From Medakamo hakoo (Eukaryota; Chlorophyta; Trebouxiophyceae; Coccomyxaceae): a DNA stretch of 64,000 nt. Under the pieces are notes generated by a model. That model saw only the letters and a program-made list of their open reading frames with translations. It was not told the DNA's origin and searched no databases. Of the stretch, positions 19,735-29,439 are shown piece by piece. The stretch lies in NCBI GenBank assembly GCA_026636295.1, contig CP089451.1, positions 930,001 to 994,000 on the forward strand. The letters run 5' to 3'. The first letter of the stretch is position 1. Each line of letters opens with the position of its first letter. The position numbers were made by a program, and so were the translations under genes.

Positions 19735-22037
19735 TCAAGGCTTGGTCGGCGGCAAAATCTTCTCGAAGAACGCAATGGCCGCGGCACCCACGCTCCGCTT
19801 GGCCGCCGCCAGCTTGTCGCCGACCAGGATGACGGCCGCGCCCAGGACGACGGTGCCGGCGATGATCAGCACTTCCAAGAACGCCGCGACAGCGGTGTTG
19901 CCGCCCGGACGCCTGGCGACTTTGGCCTTGGCCGCAGGCTTGGCCTTGGCCGGCACCGGCGCGGCCGCTTTCTTGGCGCCAAAGGCGGCCAGGCCCGCGC
20001 CCGCGCCCGCCGCGCCCGTCCGGGCCGCACCGGCCTGGCGGGCCTGCTGGGCGGCGACGGCGGCACGCGCGCGCGCCGCGCTCGCTTCCAGCTCTTTCTG
20101 GCGGGTCCGGTCCTGTTGTTGGGCCTGGAAGGGCGCGCCCTGGGTGATGGGGGCCGGGCGGGGGGGCGCCGGGGTCGGGACGGGAGCCGGTGGAGGCGGC
20201 GGCGGCGGCGGCGCGGGCCGCGCAGCGACAGGCGGCGGGATGGGAGCGACCGGCGCGGGCGTGGGCTTGGGCGCGGGGACCGCGGGCGCCGGCGCGGGCA
20301 CGGCCGGCGGCGGCGTGAACTTGGGTGCCTCCACTTTGGGCGGCGTCGGCATGCTGAATTTAGGCACGGCCGGCGCGGAGAACTGGGGCAGCGACACCTT
20401 GGGCGGGGCCGCGACCACGCCCGCCGCGGCTTTCCCCGCGTTGGCCGCCGCTTCGGCCGTCTTTTTACTCGCGACCGCCGCCGCCTGCTCCGCCTGGGTT
20501 TTCAGTTTCTCCGACACGCCAGACAGCGTCGACGACGCGGCTTCCCCGCCCGACTTAGCGGCCGAGTCAGCGAGGGCCGCCGCCTTTTGCGCCGCCGTCT
20601 CCGCGGATTTCTTGAAAGCCGCGCCAAAGCCCGCGACCGGGTCGATGGTCTTGCCCTGGGACGACGCTTCGTTCAGCGAGTCGGCGGCCCGCTGGACGGA
20701 GGCCTTGAGCCTGGCGCCCAGGCCTTTGAAGGGGGCGGCCGCGCTGCCGTCTGCGACGCTGGACGAGATCTTCGCGCCCAGGCCACCCAGGCGCTGCGAC
20801 AGGCCCGCGCCCGCGCCCGACGCGGCGCCGGACGCGGCGTCGCCCGCCTTGGACGCGGCCGCTTTGATCTGGTCGGCCAAGCCACTGCCCGCAGAAGAGG
20901 CGGCTTTGGACGCGGCGCCGCCCACGCCGGCGGCAGCGGAGGAGGCGGCGGCCTTGAGCCTGTCTCCGAGCCCGCCCGGCGCCGACGCTTTCGACGCCGC
21001 GTCGCCCACGCCCGCCGCCGCTTTGTTGGCAGCCGCTTTCAGCTGGTCACCCAACCCGCCGGGCGCAGCAGCCTGGGACGCGGCTTTGGAGGCGGCGTCG
21101 CCCACGCCCGACGCGGCTTTGGAGGCCGCGGCCTTCAGCTTTCCGAAATCGAAGCCAGCACTCTGCTTCTCACCACCGCCGCCGCCGCCGCCCGTCCCGG
21201 CTTTGAGCTTAGCGCCCAGGCCGGAGAAAGGCGAAGATGAGGGCGGAGCAGGTTTGGGTGCGGACGCGCCCGGGTAGACTTGCTTGGCCAGGTCGGCGCC
21301 CAGGCGAGACGTCGCGTCGTTTTGGGGCGGCGCGCTGGGCGGTGGAGGCTGCGCCGGCGCAACGGGCGCCGAAAACGCCGTTGGAGGCGCAGGCGCAGCG
21401 CTCACAACAGCCGCCGCGCTGGGCGCCGCCACGCCCGCCGCCTTTTTCAGGGCTTCCTCACGGGCGGCGGCCATGAGGGCCTTGCGCCGGGCGAGTTCAG
21501 CCTTCCGCTTTTCGGCGGGGGAGGCGCCCGCCGGGGTGGCGTCCACGGCCGTCACGGTTGCGGCTTGGGCGACGGGAGCTTCCAAGGGCGCGCCCAGGAC
21601 CAGGCTCGTGGATAAGAGGGCGGCCAGGGCGGCGTTGGCGAGTTGGGTTGGTGCGGACGACGGGCGTTGCTGGAGAGGGGGGGAGGGGCAGGGGGGAGGG
21701 TGGGGGTGGGGGGGTGGGGGTGGATGGAGGGGGTGAGCGGACCGCGGCAGACGCTCCGGAGGCCGCGCAAACGCAGTCGCGCCCAGCCAATTCCCGGTGT
21801 ACCACGCTCATTGCAGGGCTGTATATTCGCACATCCATCCATGCATCGCGTGGGCAAGGATGGGGATGGCGGGCGGCCCCCAACGGGCGCCGTGTGTTTT
21901 CGTTTTCCTGCGTGTTGATTTTTTTTCCTTCTCAAAAAACTCACGTCACGCCCTGCCGCCGCGACCACGACCGCCGGCTGGCGCCCGCCGCGCGTCGGCC
22001 GAGAAGAGGCCTTCAAGGGCAACGGGCGGGCCGGCAT
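19735..22037 (-). CDS. Membrane-anchored, LEA-like repeat protein, probably plastid
   Basis: No named family recognised. Minus-strand exons 21945-22037 and 19735-21669 give 675 residues; the GTGAGT donor and phase 0 fit. Residues 1-31 are a transit-peptide-like leader ([20 protein letters not shown]). A short hydrophobic stretch [19 protein letters not shown] follows and may be a cleaved second signal or an inserted helix. Then comes [21 protein letters not shown]. Four degenerate repeats of about 26-31 residues follow ([20 protein letters not shown] type), resembling LEA or apolipoprotein-like amphipathic helices. Next is a long Ala/Lys helix with a Pro-rich linker. A membrane helix ([20 protein letters not shown]) sits close to the C-terminus. 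The design suggests a stress-protectant or lipid-surface protein tethered to a plastid membrane (inference). Divergent to plastid ClpP. Confidence 0.78.
20800..21152 (-). repeat. Four degenerate amphipathic-helix repeats inside the LEA-like protein
   Basis: Successive units beginning [38 protein letters not shown] and [13 protein letters not shown], separated by Ala/Gly/Pro spacers of about 26-31 residues. Seen directly in the translation. Confidence 0.75.
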
Positions 22038-22207
22038 TGGAGTGGTGGAGGGCGGGTGTTTCGGAGAGTGTGTCGGGACGAAAAAAAAAGAGGGCAGAGT
22101 GGGCCCGGGCATGCGCTCTGCTCGCGTTTGCAGACTCGCGACGAAAGGAAGGCGGAAATACAAACTTCGCGCGTCTCCCTTTCTTCCACCTCACCCACGC
22201 ACCACCC
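22038..22207. promoter_or_regulatory. Head-to-head promoter between LEA-like gene and ClpP
   Basis: 170 bases between divergent start codons; contains an A9 run near 22081-22089. Both products appear to be plastid proteins. Confidence 0.5.
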
Positions 22208-24119
22208 ATGCGGTCCGCCGCACACGCGTCGCCCCGCCCGTCGGCCGCGGTGTGCGCCCGCCCGGCGCGCCGGTCCGTCGCGGCCCGCGCGGCGTCTGCT
22301 GGGTGAGTTGTGTTTGTGCGCCGCTAGGTCTTCCTTTCCTCTCCGGTCGCCCCGCTCCTGCCTGCGTCTCATCCCCAGGCCGCGGCCGCACTCAACACAG
22401 GGCGGACGAGAGCGGGCACTGCGTGGGAAAGGGAGCCCAGCTCTCCTGACTCGCCCCGCGCACGCCCTCCAATTCCCTCGCACACCACACCACGCCCCGA
22501 CGTGGCGAGCGAGAGCAGAGTCCCACTCACAAAACTCTGTCCACACACAACAGCGAGTCCCGCCTGTGGACGCCCCGCTCCGAGCGCAGGTGCGTGTGTG
22601 CGTGTGCGGCCCGCAGGGAGGAGGGCGGCTGGAGGGCGGCAGAACCGCGGCCGTCCGCCGTTCTGCGCGGGAGATCGGCCGCCGCGCTGGCCCCGTCGTC
22701 TCGACCCTCGCCGCCCGGCGCTCCCCATCACAGCCCGGGGGTGCACGGGCCGCCCGCCGCGCCAAGCAACGCACACCGCCGGGCCGGGCGAGGACGCACG
22801 CTACCGACCACCCAAAACACACACCACCACGCTCACACACGCACACACGCACCCCGCGCTCACACGCACACGCACACACACACGCACACACACACACGAC
22901 CCCCATCCCCAGCGACCTCTCCCGCCTCGTCGTCGCCCAGCAAGGCCCCCAACCGCCCAACCCCCTCGTCGTCGACCGGTTCCAGCAGGTCGTATCCCAG
23001 CTGTTCACCCAGCGCATCGTGCGCCTGGGCGGCCCCGTCGACGACGACATGGCCAACCTGCTGGTCGCCCAGCTGCTGTACCTGGACTCCGTCTCCCCGA
23101 CCAAGGACGTGACCATGTACGTCAACTCGCCCGGCGGCTCCGTGACGGCGGGCATGGCCGTCTTCGACACCATGCGCCACATCCGCCCGGACGTCTCCAC
23201 CGTCTGCGTCGGCCTGGCCGCCTCCATGGGCGCCTTCATCCTCGCGTCCGGCGCGCCCGGCAAGCGGTACGCCCTGCCCAACGCCCGCATCATGATCCAC
23301 CAGCCCCTGGGCGGCGCCCAGGGCCAGGCCGCCGACATCGAGATCCAGGCCAACGAGATCCTGCACCACAAGCTGACGCTCAACGGGTACCTGGCCGAAT
23401 TCACGGGCCAGGGCATGGACCGCATCACCGCCGACACGGACCGCGACTTTTTCATGAGTGCGGCGGAAGCGGTGGAGTACGGCCTGGTCGACGCGGTCGT
23501 CACCCGGCCGGGCGGGGTGCCCGCGGACGCGGGGTGGACGCCCCGGGAACGCGTCCTGTTCGACGACATCAAGGCCGGCATCCCGGCCGCGCGCGAGTTT
23601 GAGGGCCGCCTGGCGGCGCTGCAGGCGCTGCCGTCGGACGAGGAGCGCGCGGCGGCCGCGGCCGCGCTGGCCTCCCTCCCCCCGCCCAAGCTAGGCCGGG
23701 CCGCCGTGGAGTACACGGGCGAGGACGGCCGGGCGGCCGTGGCCGAAGTCCCCACCCTGACCGTGTCCAAGGCGCGCGCGGCCGACATGGACGCGGCGGC
23801 CAAGGCGGTGAAAGAACTGCTGGGGAGTGGTGGGAGCGGCAGCGGCATGCCGGCGCTCACCCCCGTCCAGGTCCGCGCCGGCCAGGAGACGGCGGCGTAC
23901 CTGGCCGCGCTGGGCGTGCCCATCACCCGGTACGGCGACGACTCGCCCGTCCTGGGCTGGATCACGGACGGCGTCGCGTCGGCCGTCGCGGCCGCCGACG
24001 GCGTGGCGGACGGCGACCTGGGCGGCGAGCGCGCGGCCGTCACGGAGGGCGTCGCCACGTTCATGCGGGCGTGCCAGGAGGCGGGGGAGACGGTGCTGCT
24101 GCCGGAGCTGATCAAGTGA
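22208..24119 (+). CDS. ClpP protease subunit, nuclear-encoded, with long C-terminal extension
   Basis: Serine peptidase subunit of the Clp protease, probably of the plastid stroma. Exons 22208-22302 and 22913-24119 give 433 residues; the junction is phase 2 and fits. Residues 1-31 form a transit-peptide-like leader. The catalytic triad is complete: Ser136 (AASMGAF), His161 (MIHQPLG) and Asp210 (DTDRDFF), so this is a ClpP and not an inactive ClpR. The catalytic domain ends near LVDAVV at about residue 225. Some 200 further residues follow, rich in Ala/Asp/Glu, including [20 protein letters not shown] and [20 protein letters not shown]. Usual ClpP proteins end close to residue 230-300, so the extension is unusual. 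Tandem with ELIP 201 bp downstream. Confidence 0.9.
22303..22912 (+). other. ClpP intron with CA-rich 3' half
   Basis: 610 bases. The segment at about 22813-22898 is dominated by CA/CACG repeats and leads to a CCCCAG acceptor. No internal exon is needed, because phases match without one. Confidence 0.6.
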
Positions 24120-24320
24120 GTGGGAGCGGGGCGGGGTGGGGCGCGCGCGTGGTGCGAGAGCCTGGGGGAAGGGGGGAGGGTGTTCAGGGCGCCTCTGTGC
24201 GTGGAAAAAAAAAAAACAAGACGCGCTTGGGAGGGCTCCCCCTCACTTCCACTTTCCTTGCCACCACCGCCCACCTTCCGCCGTCCGCCTCCCACCCACC
24301 CCCACCCACTCAATCCAACC

Positions 24321-25255
24321 ATGGCCCTCGCTATCCGCGCCTCCGTCCGCCCGGCCCTGGCCGCTCGCCGCACGGCCCGCCGCTCGTCCGCGGCCGTCGT
24401 CGTCCGCGCCGAAGCCGAGGAGACTGCTGCGCCCGTTGTGGCCGAGCCCGCCGCGCCCGTCGAGCCGGTGAGTCGTTGATCAGCTTTTTCTCTCCACGAC
24501 TGCTTTTCCATGGAGCTAGTGACCCACACGCGCGAGTCGTAGGGTCGGCGGCCTGGCGGGATCGTGCCCGCGCCGCGCCCACTGAAGAAAACTTCCGCGC
24601 ACCCTCTCACGGCTGTCCATTCGCTTTCCCAAACTTTCAGGTCGCCGCGCCCGCCCCTGCCGGCGTCAAGGCCCTGACTTTTGGCGGTGCGTTGTAGTGC
24701 GTGGATTCGGAGAATGTGCCCGCGTGGTTTGTGCGGGGGTGGAGGTGGCGGGACCGGCCGCCCCGTCGGCGGCGGTTTTGGGTCCGTCGCGGCCACGCGC
24801 GCCCGCCCCGGCGCCGCGCGCGTGGCGCGCTCTCCATGCACCGGTGGGACGGACAGCTCCCCCGCACTTGTTCACCGCCCTCTCACCCACACACCCACAC
24901 TCCCCCGGCCCCCACCCCCACCACAGAGGCCATGGCCTTCTCCGCCGCGCCGGAGCTGATCAACTCGCGGCTGGCCATGCTCGGCCTCGTCGCTGCGGTC
25001 GGCGCCGAGCTTGCGACGGGCAAGAGCTTCTGGACGCAGCTGTCGTGCGAGCCGTGGCTGGTCGCGGCCGCCGTCGCCGTCTTCTCGTGGGCGTCGCTCG
25101 TCCCCCTGCTGCTGCGCGGCGAAGCCGCCAAGAAGGAGTACGCGTCCTTCGGCCCCTTCACCGCGTCCGCGGAGCTGATCAACGGCCGCGCCGCCATGAT
25201 TGGCCTGGCCTCCCTGATGGCGATCGAGGCCGTCAAGCAGACCGCCCTGTTCTGA
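24321..25255 (+). CDS. Early light-inducible protein-like (ELIP), chlorophyll-binding, three helices
   Basis: Thylakoid photoprotection protein of the light-harvesting superfamily. Exons 24321-24467, 24641-24686 and 24927-25255 give 173 residues; donors GTGAGT and GTGCGT, phases consistent. A 28-residue Arg/Ser/Ala transit peptide (MALAIRASVRPALAARRT) is followed by an acidic Ala/Pro linker. Helix 1 carries ELINSRLAMLG and helix 3 carries ELINGRAAMIG, the paired chlorophyll-binding motifs with Glu and Asn/Arg ligands. Helix 2 (PWLVAAAVAVFSWASLVPLL) is hydrophobic with no such motif. This three-helix pattern is that of ELIPs, whose expression usually rises in high light. Expression here is not shown by the sequence. 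Confidence 0.92.
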
Positions 25256-25654
25256 GTGTGGACCCCTGAGTGTCCCAGCCAGCGCCGCGCGCGCGCGCAG
25301 GCACGCGCCACCCCCATTCTTTCCCTGCTTTGCCTTGCTGTTTTTTTACTCGATGGTGAGAGATGGCTCCTGCTGGACCGTGTGAACCCGGGTGAGGCAA
25401 CGTGGGCGAACACACACACCGACCGGACACCTAAAAAAAACAGAGGACCGCGGGTGCAATTCTTTTCCACCCCATTCTTTTTCAGAGTGCGGGGCGCTGG
25501 GAGCGTCGGAGGTCGGGGCCGGTCGAGGTTGACGGCCGCGGCCGTCCCTCCCGCCCGCCTCCGCGCGCCCGCGCCCACACAAAACTGCCTTGCTGTGTAA
25601 CACCAAACCCATTCTTTGCCCCGTCTTGCTTTGCACACACATGCTCCCCTCCCA
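25256..25654. other. Convergent intergenic region
   Basis: 399 bases between the ELIP stop and the PPR-like gene stop; includes T runs, an A-run at 25433-25440 and a plus-strand TGTAA at 25596-25600 that may end the ELIP mRNA. No gene recognised. Confidence 0.55.
25596..25600 (+). terminator. TGTAA poly(A) signal, possibly of ELIP
   Basis: TGTAA 340 bases after the ELIP stop, which would imply a long 3' UTR. No closer copy was seen. Confidence 0.35.
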
Positions 25655-27195
25655 TCAATCCTCCTCCCCGCTGGACACGTACCCGATCGGCCGCACCCTG
25701 CGCCGCCCGTCCCCCATGTTTCCAGGCACCCGCCCGGGCGGCAAGCCCGCGGCCGCGGCCGCCAAGTCCGCCCACGCAGGTGGCGCGGGGGCGCCCGCTG
25801 CTGCTGCGTCAGCCCGAGCGGACACAGCTTCCCGGCCCGGGTCGCCGAAATGGGCGGCCGCACGGGCAGACAGGGCGGCCCAGGCGGACGGGTGCGGGTC
25901 GACGCCCGCTTCGACCGCCGCGTCGGCGGCGGCGAGCGCGTTGGGCAAGGAGCCGGCGTCTAGCTCCGCCCTGATGAGGGCGGAATGGCAGCGCTGGCCG
26001 GGAGTCACTCCACTCTCGACAGCGGACGCCAGCAGCTCGCGCGCGGGCCGCGCGCCGACGCCGCCCGGGGCGCGGCCGCCAAACCGGACGACGGCCGCCC
26101 AGCCCGCCTCGTCGAGCGAGCCGCCCGCGGCTTGGACGGCTGCGATGAGGGCTGCGGCGTCTGCGACACGCCCCGTGCGGGCCAAGGCCGACGCTGCGGC
26201 AGCTGTGGCGGCGGGGGGAGGGGGGGACGGGCGGGTCGGCGGGGCCGCTCCAGACCCGAGCGGGCGCGGCAGCCCCGTGCTCGCGCCGGCCGCGTCGGCC
26301 GCGGCTTGCCGCACGAGGTCCGCGGCCGCGCCCGGCAGGTTGGCCGCACAGAACGCGCATGTAGCCAACGTCAGGGTCGACGGCGCGTGGACGTGGCCCG
26401 CGGCGTCAAAGCCGCCCGCTGCCGCGCCAGCCAGGGCGGCAGCGGCCGCGCGCGCACGGGCCACCCTCCGCGCCCGGCTGCCCGCGCTGGGCGACGGCCC
26501 GGCCCAGGCCGTGGCCTTGAGCACGTCCGCCGCCACGCCAAAGGCTCTGGCATAGAAGCCCAGCGAGCGGTGAGGGGGTGGGACGGTGGCCGCATCCCGG
26601 GCGAGGGTGGCGTGCGTGGAGGTGGCCAGGGCGAGGGCCTGGTGGTGGAAGGGTGCGAGGGGTGGGGTGGGGTGGGTGGGGTGGGGGGTGGGGGGTGGGG
26701 TGGGGGGGGGGGGGGGGGGTGAGAGGCATGGGGTGGCCGGACGCCACACCCCGCTCTTTCCGCCCTTATTTTTGTCTGTGCCTTCTCCTCAGACACGGGG
26801 ACGTAACTCCCCGCTTCACAGTCGACATTCGTCAGCGGCAAGTGTTTTTGCCTCACGACCGCCCGTCGACTCAAGAATTTATCTTCACCGGAGAAGGATC
26901 TCAAAAGAAAAAGGAAAGGAGGCGCGCAGGTCAAACGCACCGCCTGAGCGCGGGCCGTGGGCGGCAGTGGACTTGCATCCAGTTTGGGCAGGCGGCCTGG
27001 CGGCGGGCCGGTGGACGGACCGGCGGCGGAGGAGGCGAAGGAGCGGGCGGGCGGGCGCCAGGCTGCAGCGGGCGGCAGGGGCGGGGGCGGCGGCGGCGCG
27101 GCAGGCTCGCACGCCACCGCCGCTGACGCCACGGCCTCACACCCAGCCCTCCTCCTGCCCGCCGCCCGAATGAAGAGAGACACAGCCGACCGCAT
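25655..27195 (-). CDS. PPR-like helical-repeat protein, probably mitochondrial
   Basis: Minus-strand exons 26941-27195 and 25655-26638 give 412 residues, phase 0, donor GTGCGT. The leader MRSAVSLFIRAAGRRRAG is a classic amphipathic mitochondrial presequence, followed by a Pro-rich spacer with PPARSFASSAAG. The second exon is all-helical with degenerate repeats of about 35 residues, such as SALARTGRVADAAALIAAVQ and IRAELDAGSLPNALAAADAA. These resemble pentatricopeptide helices of organellar RNA-binding proteins, though no repeat is canonical. The start ATG shares its A with the stop of the upstream small basic-protein ORF (TGATG). No alternative in-frame Met lies nearby in exon 1, so the start is well fixed. 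See the bicistronic finding. Confidence 0.72.
26657..26719 (+). repeat. G-rich tract (GGGGT and G homopolymer)
   Basis: Runs of G4-G6 separated by T, ending in a G18 run. It lies in the PPR-like gene intron; on the coding strand it is a C-rich tract before the acceptor. The plus strand could form G-quadruplexes. Confidence 0.8.
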
Positions 27196-27756
27196 CACGC
27201 GTCCATGCGCACGGCGCCGCCGCCGTCAGCACCGGGTGGCGTCGCTTCCCGCCACTCGTCGTCCGAGCCGCCGTCACCACCGCCAGCCGCCGCTGCTTTC
27301 GCCGCCGCAGCAGCTGCGAGCGCGTCGCGTGCCGCCCGCTTGCTCTCAGCGTCCACGACTTTGATGCCCTTGATGCGGACGCCCTTGCGCACCCGGATGG
27401 CGCGGGGGTGGGCGCGCGCGCGCGTCGCGGACGGCGTCGGCGGCGGCGCCTTGCCCGCCCGCCGGGCTTTGGCGACCTTGGCTTCTTTCTTGGCCTTGAG
27501 CTCGCGCTCGCCTGGGCGGTGAGGACGGGAGGGGGATTGGGCTCGCGGGTGAGGTGTGTGGGCTGGGACGGGGTGGGCGGATGGGATGGGAGCAGCAGGT
27601 AGGGGGCCGCCGCGCCCGTCGGCGGGCCGGCCTCCCACCCTTTTTCCTCTCCGTCGCGCACACCGCCCCTCTCCCCCCCCCCCCTCCACCAAACTCACGT
27701 AATAGGTCGTGGGCGTGGATGCGGCGCTTGGTTGCCTTGTTGTTTTTCTTGGACAT
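27195..27756 (-). CDS. Small basic protein, probably nuclear or nucleolar
   Basis: Family not recognised. Minus-strand exons 27699-27756 and 27195-27511 give 124 residues; donor GTGAGT, phase 1. The N-terminus MSKKNNKATKRRIHAHDLL and the following KAKKEAKVAKARRAGK are highly basic, as in ribosome-biogenesis or nucleolar proteins. A second conserved-looking patch is RVRKGVRIKGIKVVDAESKR. The tail is Ala-rich, then acidic (DGGSDDEW). The stop TGA overlaps the ATG of the PPR-like ORF by one base. The ORF contains just one ATG (codon 122) between its own start and that downstream ATG. Its start context is weak (C at -3), while the downstream ATG has G at -3. Confidence 0.72.
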
Positions 27757-28055
27757 CTGGTGGCGCGGCCTGGGGATGGGCGGACTTTGTGAGAAGCAAG
27801 CAGCAGGCTAGCCAATGGCGGCCACGCACAGGCGCGGCCGCGCAAGCCCGTGTGCCGCCTCACCCCCACAGGTTCTCACACCTACTACGATGCGGCCGGC
27901 TCACTGCACACGCGTGGATGAGTGCGTGTGGCCGAGAAAAAAGCAGAGGTCTGGCGCTGGGCGCGCGGCTTTTTGGGGAGAGTGTGATAACACACTCGCT
28001 CATAAATTGGTTTCGGCGAACAAAAGTGTTCGCCGCCCGCCTCCACACACGGACC
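27757..28055. promoter_or_regulatory. Head-to-head promoter, with CCAAT and TATA-like motifs
   Basis: 299 bases between the small basic-protein gene and TRM61. CCAATGG at 27812-27818 lies about 56 bases from the minus-strand start. CATAAATT at 28001-28008 lies about 48 bases before the TRM61 start. Confidence 0.5.
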
Positions 28056-29306
28056 ATGCTCTTCCCACTCACACGGGACGCCCCAGCCGATGGCCCAGCC
28101 TCCCCACCAGCCAAGGCGCACGCGGCAGACGCCACAACTCCGACCGCCAGCGCACCAGACACGCCCGCACGGTCGCACCCGGCCGCCGGCCCGTCGTCCG
28201 GCGTCGACAGGCGGGCGCCCATCGCCGCGGGCGACCTGGTCATCGTCTACGAGTCATACACCGCCATGAAGGCGTTGCTGGTCAAGGAAGACGGCGTGTT
28301 TTCCAACCGGTTTGGCCAGTTCCTCGTCAAGGTGCGGGAGAAAGGATGGACGGACGGAGGAAAAAAAAAACGCGCAACCTAGCCAAGGACCCTCACCAAA
28401 AAAAAAACACCGTCTCTCAACACAGGACTGGATCGGCTTGCCGTACGGCTCCCGCGCCACGTCGACGGCGGGGACGGGCTGGGTGTATTTACTAGCCCCC
28501 ACGCCCGAACTGTGGACGCGGGCGCTGCCGCACCGCACCCAAATCCTGTACCTGGCCGACATTTCGGCCGTCGTCGCGGGCCTCGACCTCGCGCCCGGCT
28601 GCACCGTGCTCGAGTGCGGGACGGGGTCGGGCTCGCTGACGCACGCCCTGGCGCGGGCGATCGCGCCGGCCGGCCGGGTCCATACCTTTGAGTTCCACGA
28701 GGAGCGGGCGGCCCGGGCGCGGACCGAGTTTGAGGAGCACGGCCTGGGCGGGGTCGTGACCTGTGCGTTGGCGGCGTGGTTGGGGGGTGGGAGGGGGTGT
28801 CGCGTGTGGTGTGTGTGCGCGCCCCAGGCCCTCCCACACACTCACACCACACACCCACACTCCACTCATCAACAGGTTACGTCCGGGACGTGGAAGCGAC
28901 GGGCTTTGACCCTGCTTTGGAAACGGGGACGGCCGACGCGGTGTTTTTGGACCTGCCCGGCCCCTGGAAAGCCGTGCCGTCTGCGGCCGCCTGCCTGCGC
29001 CCGGACGGCGCGTTGTGCGCCTTCTCGCCTTGCATTGAACAGGTGCAAGCCACGGCTGCCGCGCTTGCCAAAGCCGGGTTTGTGGGCATTGCGACCCAGG
29101 AACTGCTGCTGCGGGAGTACGAGACGCGGCGGCAGCGGTTGGTCGGCGGCGCCGGGTGGGAGGCCGGCGTGGCGCCGCCGACGCCTGGTGACGATGGGGC
29201 CGCCCCGCCCGTCCCCACCGGTGTGACCAACCAGGTTGTCGCGTGGCCGTGCGCAGAGGCGCGCGGGCACACGGGCTACCTGACCTTTGCGCGGAAGGGG
29301 GTGTAG
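28056..29306 (+). CDS. TRM61: tRNA (adenine-58-N1)-methyltransferase catalytic subunit
   Basis: Forms m1A58 in the T-loop of tRNAs together with the TRM6 subunit, in the nucleus. Exons 28056-28331, 28426-28762 and 28876-29306 give 347 residues; donors GTGCGG and GTGCGT, phases match. After a disordered Pro/Ala leader of about 50 residues, the N-terminal small domain has AAGDLVIVYESYTAMKALLV and GVFSNRFGQFLVKDWIGLPYG. The SAM-binding motif I is LECGTGSGSLTHALARAI, followed by VHTFEFHEERA. Motif IV is ADAVFLDLPGPW. The family's C-terminal LREYETRR segment is present. The usual length of TRM61 is about 290-380, so it looks complete. It ends convergently with the SDR gene. Confidence 0.92.
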
Positions 29307-29334
29307 ATCGAAAAAAAATGTGGATGGATGGAAT

Positions 29335-29339
29335 TTACA
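29335..29339 (-). terminator. TGTAA poly(A) signal for the SDR gene
   Basis: TTACA on the plus strand reads TGTAA on the minus strand, about 100 bases past the SDR stop. Confidence 0.45.
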
Positions 29340-29439
29340 AAAAAATCACCGCACGGGCGATTTCTCTCCCTCCCCCTCGCCGCCGCCACGGCCGCCGCCT
29401 AGCAGACCACCACCGCTGTGCCACGCACCTCCCACTCTC

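Noticed and set aside
19735-22037. Classic LEA protein
   Set aside because: The repeats are only LEA-like. The transit leader, Pro hinge and membrane anchor do not belong to a standard LEA group, so the family name was not applied.
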